From Neisseriaceae bacterium (lineage in GTDB: Bacteria > Pseudomonadota > Gammaproteobacteria > Burkholderiales > Neisseriaceae), in NCBI GenBank assembly GCA_017518785.1, contig JAFWUA010000138.1:1-7399 (forward strand): a stretch of DNA of 7,399 bases, read 5' to 3'. Below, one piece after another: positions 7,094 through 7,399 of the stretch. Both the position numbers and the translations under genes were made by a program. The notes beneath the pieces were generated by a model. That model had not been told where the DNA came from and ran no database searches. It was given only the letters and a program-made list of their open reading frames with translations. Each line of letters opens with the position of its first letter. The first letter of the stretch is position 1.

Positions 7094-7110
7094 GAAATCT
7101 TTGCAAAACC
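7094..7110 (+). repeat. Terminal-repeat-like copy 1
   Basis: GAAATCTTTGCAAAACC aligns over all 17 bases with the left terminal repeat of the downstream MITE (12 of 17 identical). A GTCATTCTGAAC module follows at 7126-7137. No matching inverted right end is found before copy 2, so this looks like a remnant of an older element. Confidence 0.5.
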
Positions 7111-7214
7111 ATATTTTTATAGTTAGTCATTCTGAACGTAAGCGAATAATATTTTATAAGAACAACAGGTTAAGATTCTTTATTTTTCTGCGGAAAATGA
7201 AGAATTACGAGTTT

Positions 7215-7231
7215 GAAACTCCTGCAAAACC
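7215..7231 (+). repeat. Terminal-repeat-like copy 2
   Basis: GAAACTCCTGCAAAACC differs from the MITE left terminal repeat at only two of 17 positions and lies in the same orientation, starting 29 bases before it. It shares the exact 13-mer ACTCCTGCAAAAC. Probably the end of a second, truncated element into or next to which the intact one inserted. Confidence 0.55.
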
Positions 7232-7243
7232 TACTATTTAAAA

Positions 7244-7374
7244 GAGACTCCTGCAAAACTCGTCATTCTGAATTTCACGAAGTGAAATGAAGAATCTAAC
7301 TTATTGTTTATAAAGATTCTTCGCTATGTTCAGAATGACGAGTAATAGAAAAAATCAAGTTTTGCAGGAGTCTC
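7244..7374. mobile_element. 131-bp MITE-like element with 17-bp terminal inverted repeats
   Basis: Ends are GAGACTCCTGCAAAACT (7244-7260) and its exact complement (7358-7374). Both flanks read TAAAA (7239-7243 and 7375-7379), a possible target duplication, though easily met by chance in such AT-rich DNA. The interior holds nested inverted repeats: a 15-bp pair overlapping the terminal repeat (7258-7272 with 7329-7343), GAAGAATCT (7289-7297) with its complement (7314-7322), and a small palindrome ATTTCAC-GAA-GTGAAAT (7272-7288). It has no coding capacity. The ends resemble, from memory, those of some IS5-family elements (GAGACCTTTGCAAAA type), which would make it a non-autonomous derivative mobilised in trans. 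Confidence 0.65.
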
Positions 7375-7399
7375 TAAAAATGAAACGCCGTAGAGTTGG

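Larger units (their letters stand above)
7076..7399. other. Gene-free tail made of repeats
   Basis: After the recQ stop I find no supportable gene on either strand to the window end. The stretch is AT-rich and consists of a variant uptake-like word, several terminal-repeat-like copies, and palindromic modules with GTCATTCTGAA and GAAGAATCT, described in separate entries. No clear recQ terminator is visible: the word after the stop is single, not paired. Confidence 0.7.

Noticed and set aside
7094..7260. CRISPR array suggested by the repeated 13-mer ACTCCTGCAAAAC
   Set aside because: Only two or three direct copies occur, with unequal spacing (121 and 29 bases) and one inverted copy, which fits transposon ends and not a CRISPR array.
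7380..7399. ATG followed by six open codons (MKRRRV) at the right edge
   Set aside because: Twenty bases are too few to support a gene; there is no Shine-Dalgarno and the preceding DNA is a mobile repeat.

Overview
The window looks like chromosomal DNA of an AT-rich Gram-negative proteobacterium. A betaproteobacterium in or near the Neisseriaceae is my best guess, but it is tentative. It rests on an oxidase-type copper ATPase with an N-terminal Cys-rich domain, an outer-membrane lipoprotein of the surface-adhesin-E type, IS5-like terminal repeats, and a 12-base word scattered like a DNA uptake sequence. No rRNA or tRNA gene is present to settle the taxonomy.

Layout. Positions 1-4101 are a leftward cluster: uppS (undecaprenyl diphosphate synthase), then dxr (DXP reductoisomerase), then a ccoI/fixI-type Cu+ P-type ATPase that runs off the left edge. 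uppS and dxr are 24 bases apart; dxr and the ATPase overlap by 8 bases, so the three are probably co-transcribed. The cdsA gene that often lies between uppS and dxr is absent. Positions 4275-4338 hold a perfect 24-bp inverted repeat that is almost certainly a terminator for the next leftward unit. That unit (4379-5119) encodes a small lipoprotein and a secreted coiled-coil protein. A short divergent intergenic region (5120-5257) separates it from rightward recQ (5258-7075), a complete RecQ helicase with helicase core, zinc, winged-helix and HRDC parts.

The last 324 bases (7076-7399) contain no supported gene. They hold a cluster of MITE-like repeats: one intact small element with 17-bp terminal inverted repeats, plus two related terminal-repeat copies in direct orientation to its left.

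How the genes relate. Dxr makes MEP, the committed precursor of isoprenoids, and UppS uses isoprenoid diphosphates to build the C55 carrier lipid for peptidoglycan, so these two belong to one pathway. CcoI exports Cu+ for assembly of cbb3-type cytochrome oxidase and has no obvious link to them beyond shared transcription. The lipoprotein/coiled-coil pair looks like an envelope module of unknown role. RecQ is a housekeeping recombination and repair helicase.

I see no convincing new defence or other undescribed multi-gene system. The most interesting signals are the repeated word TTCCGGCAGACT (possibly a new uptake-sequence dialect), its use in a terminator stem, and the nested MITE cluster.
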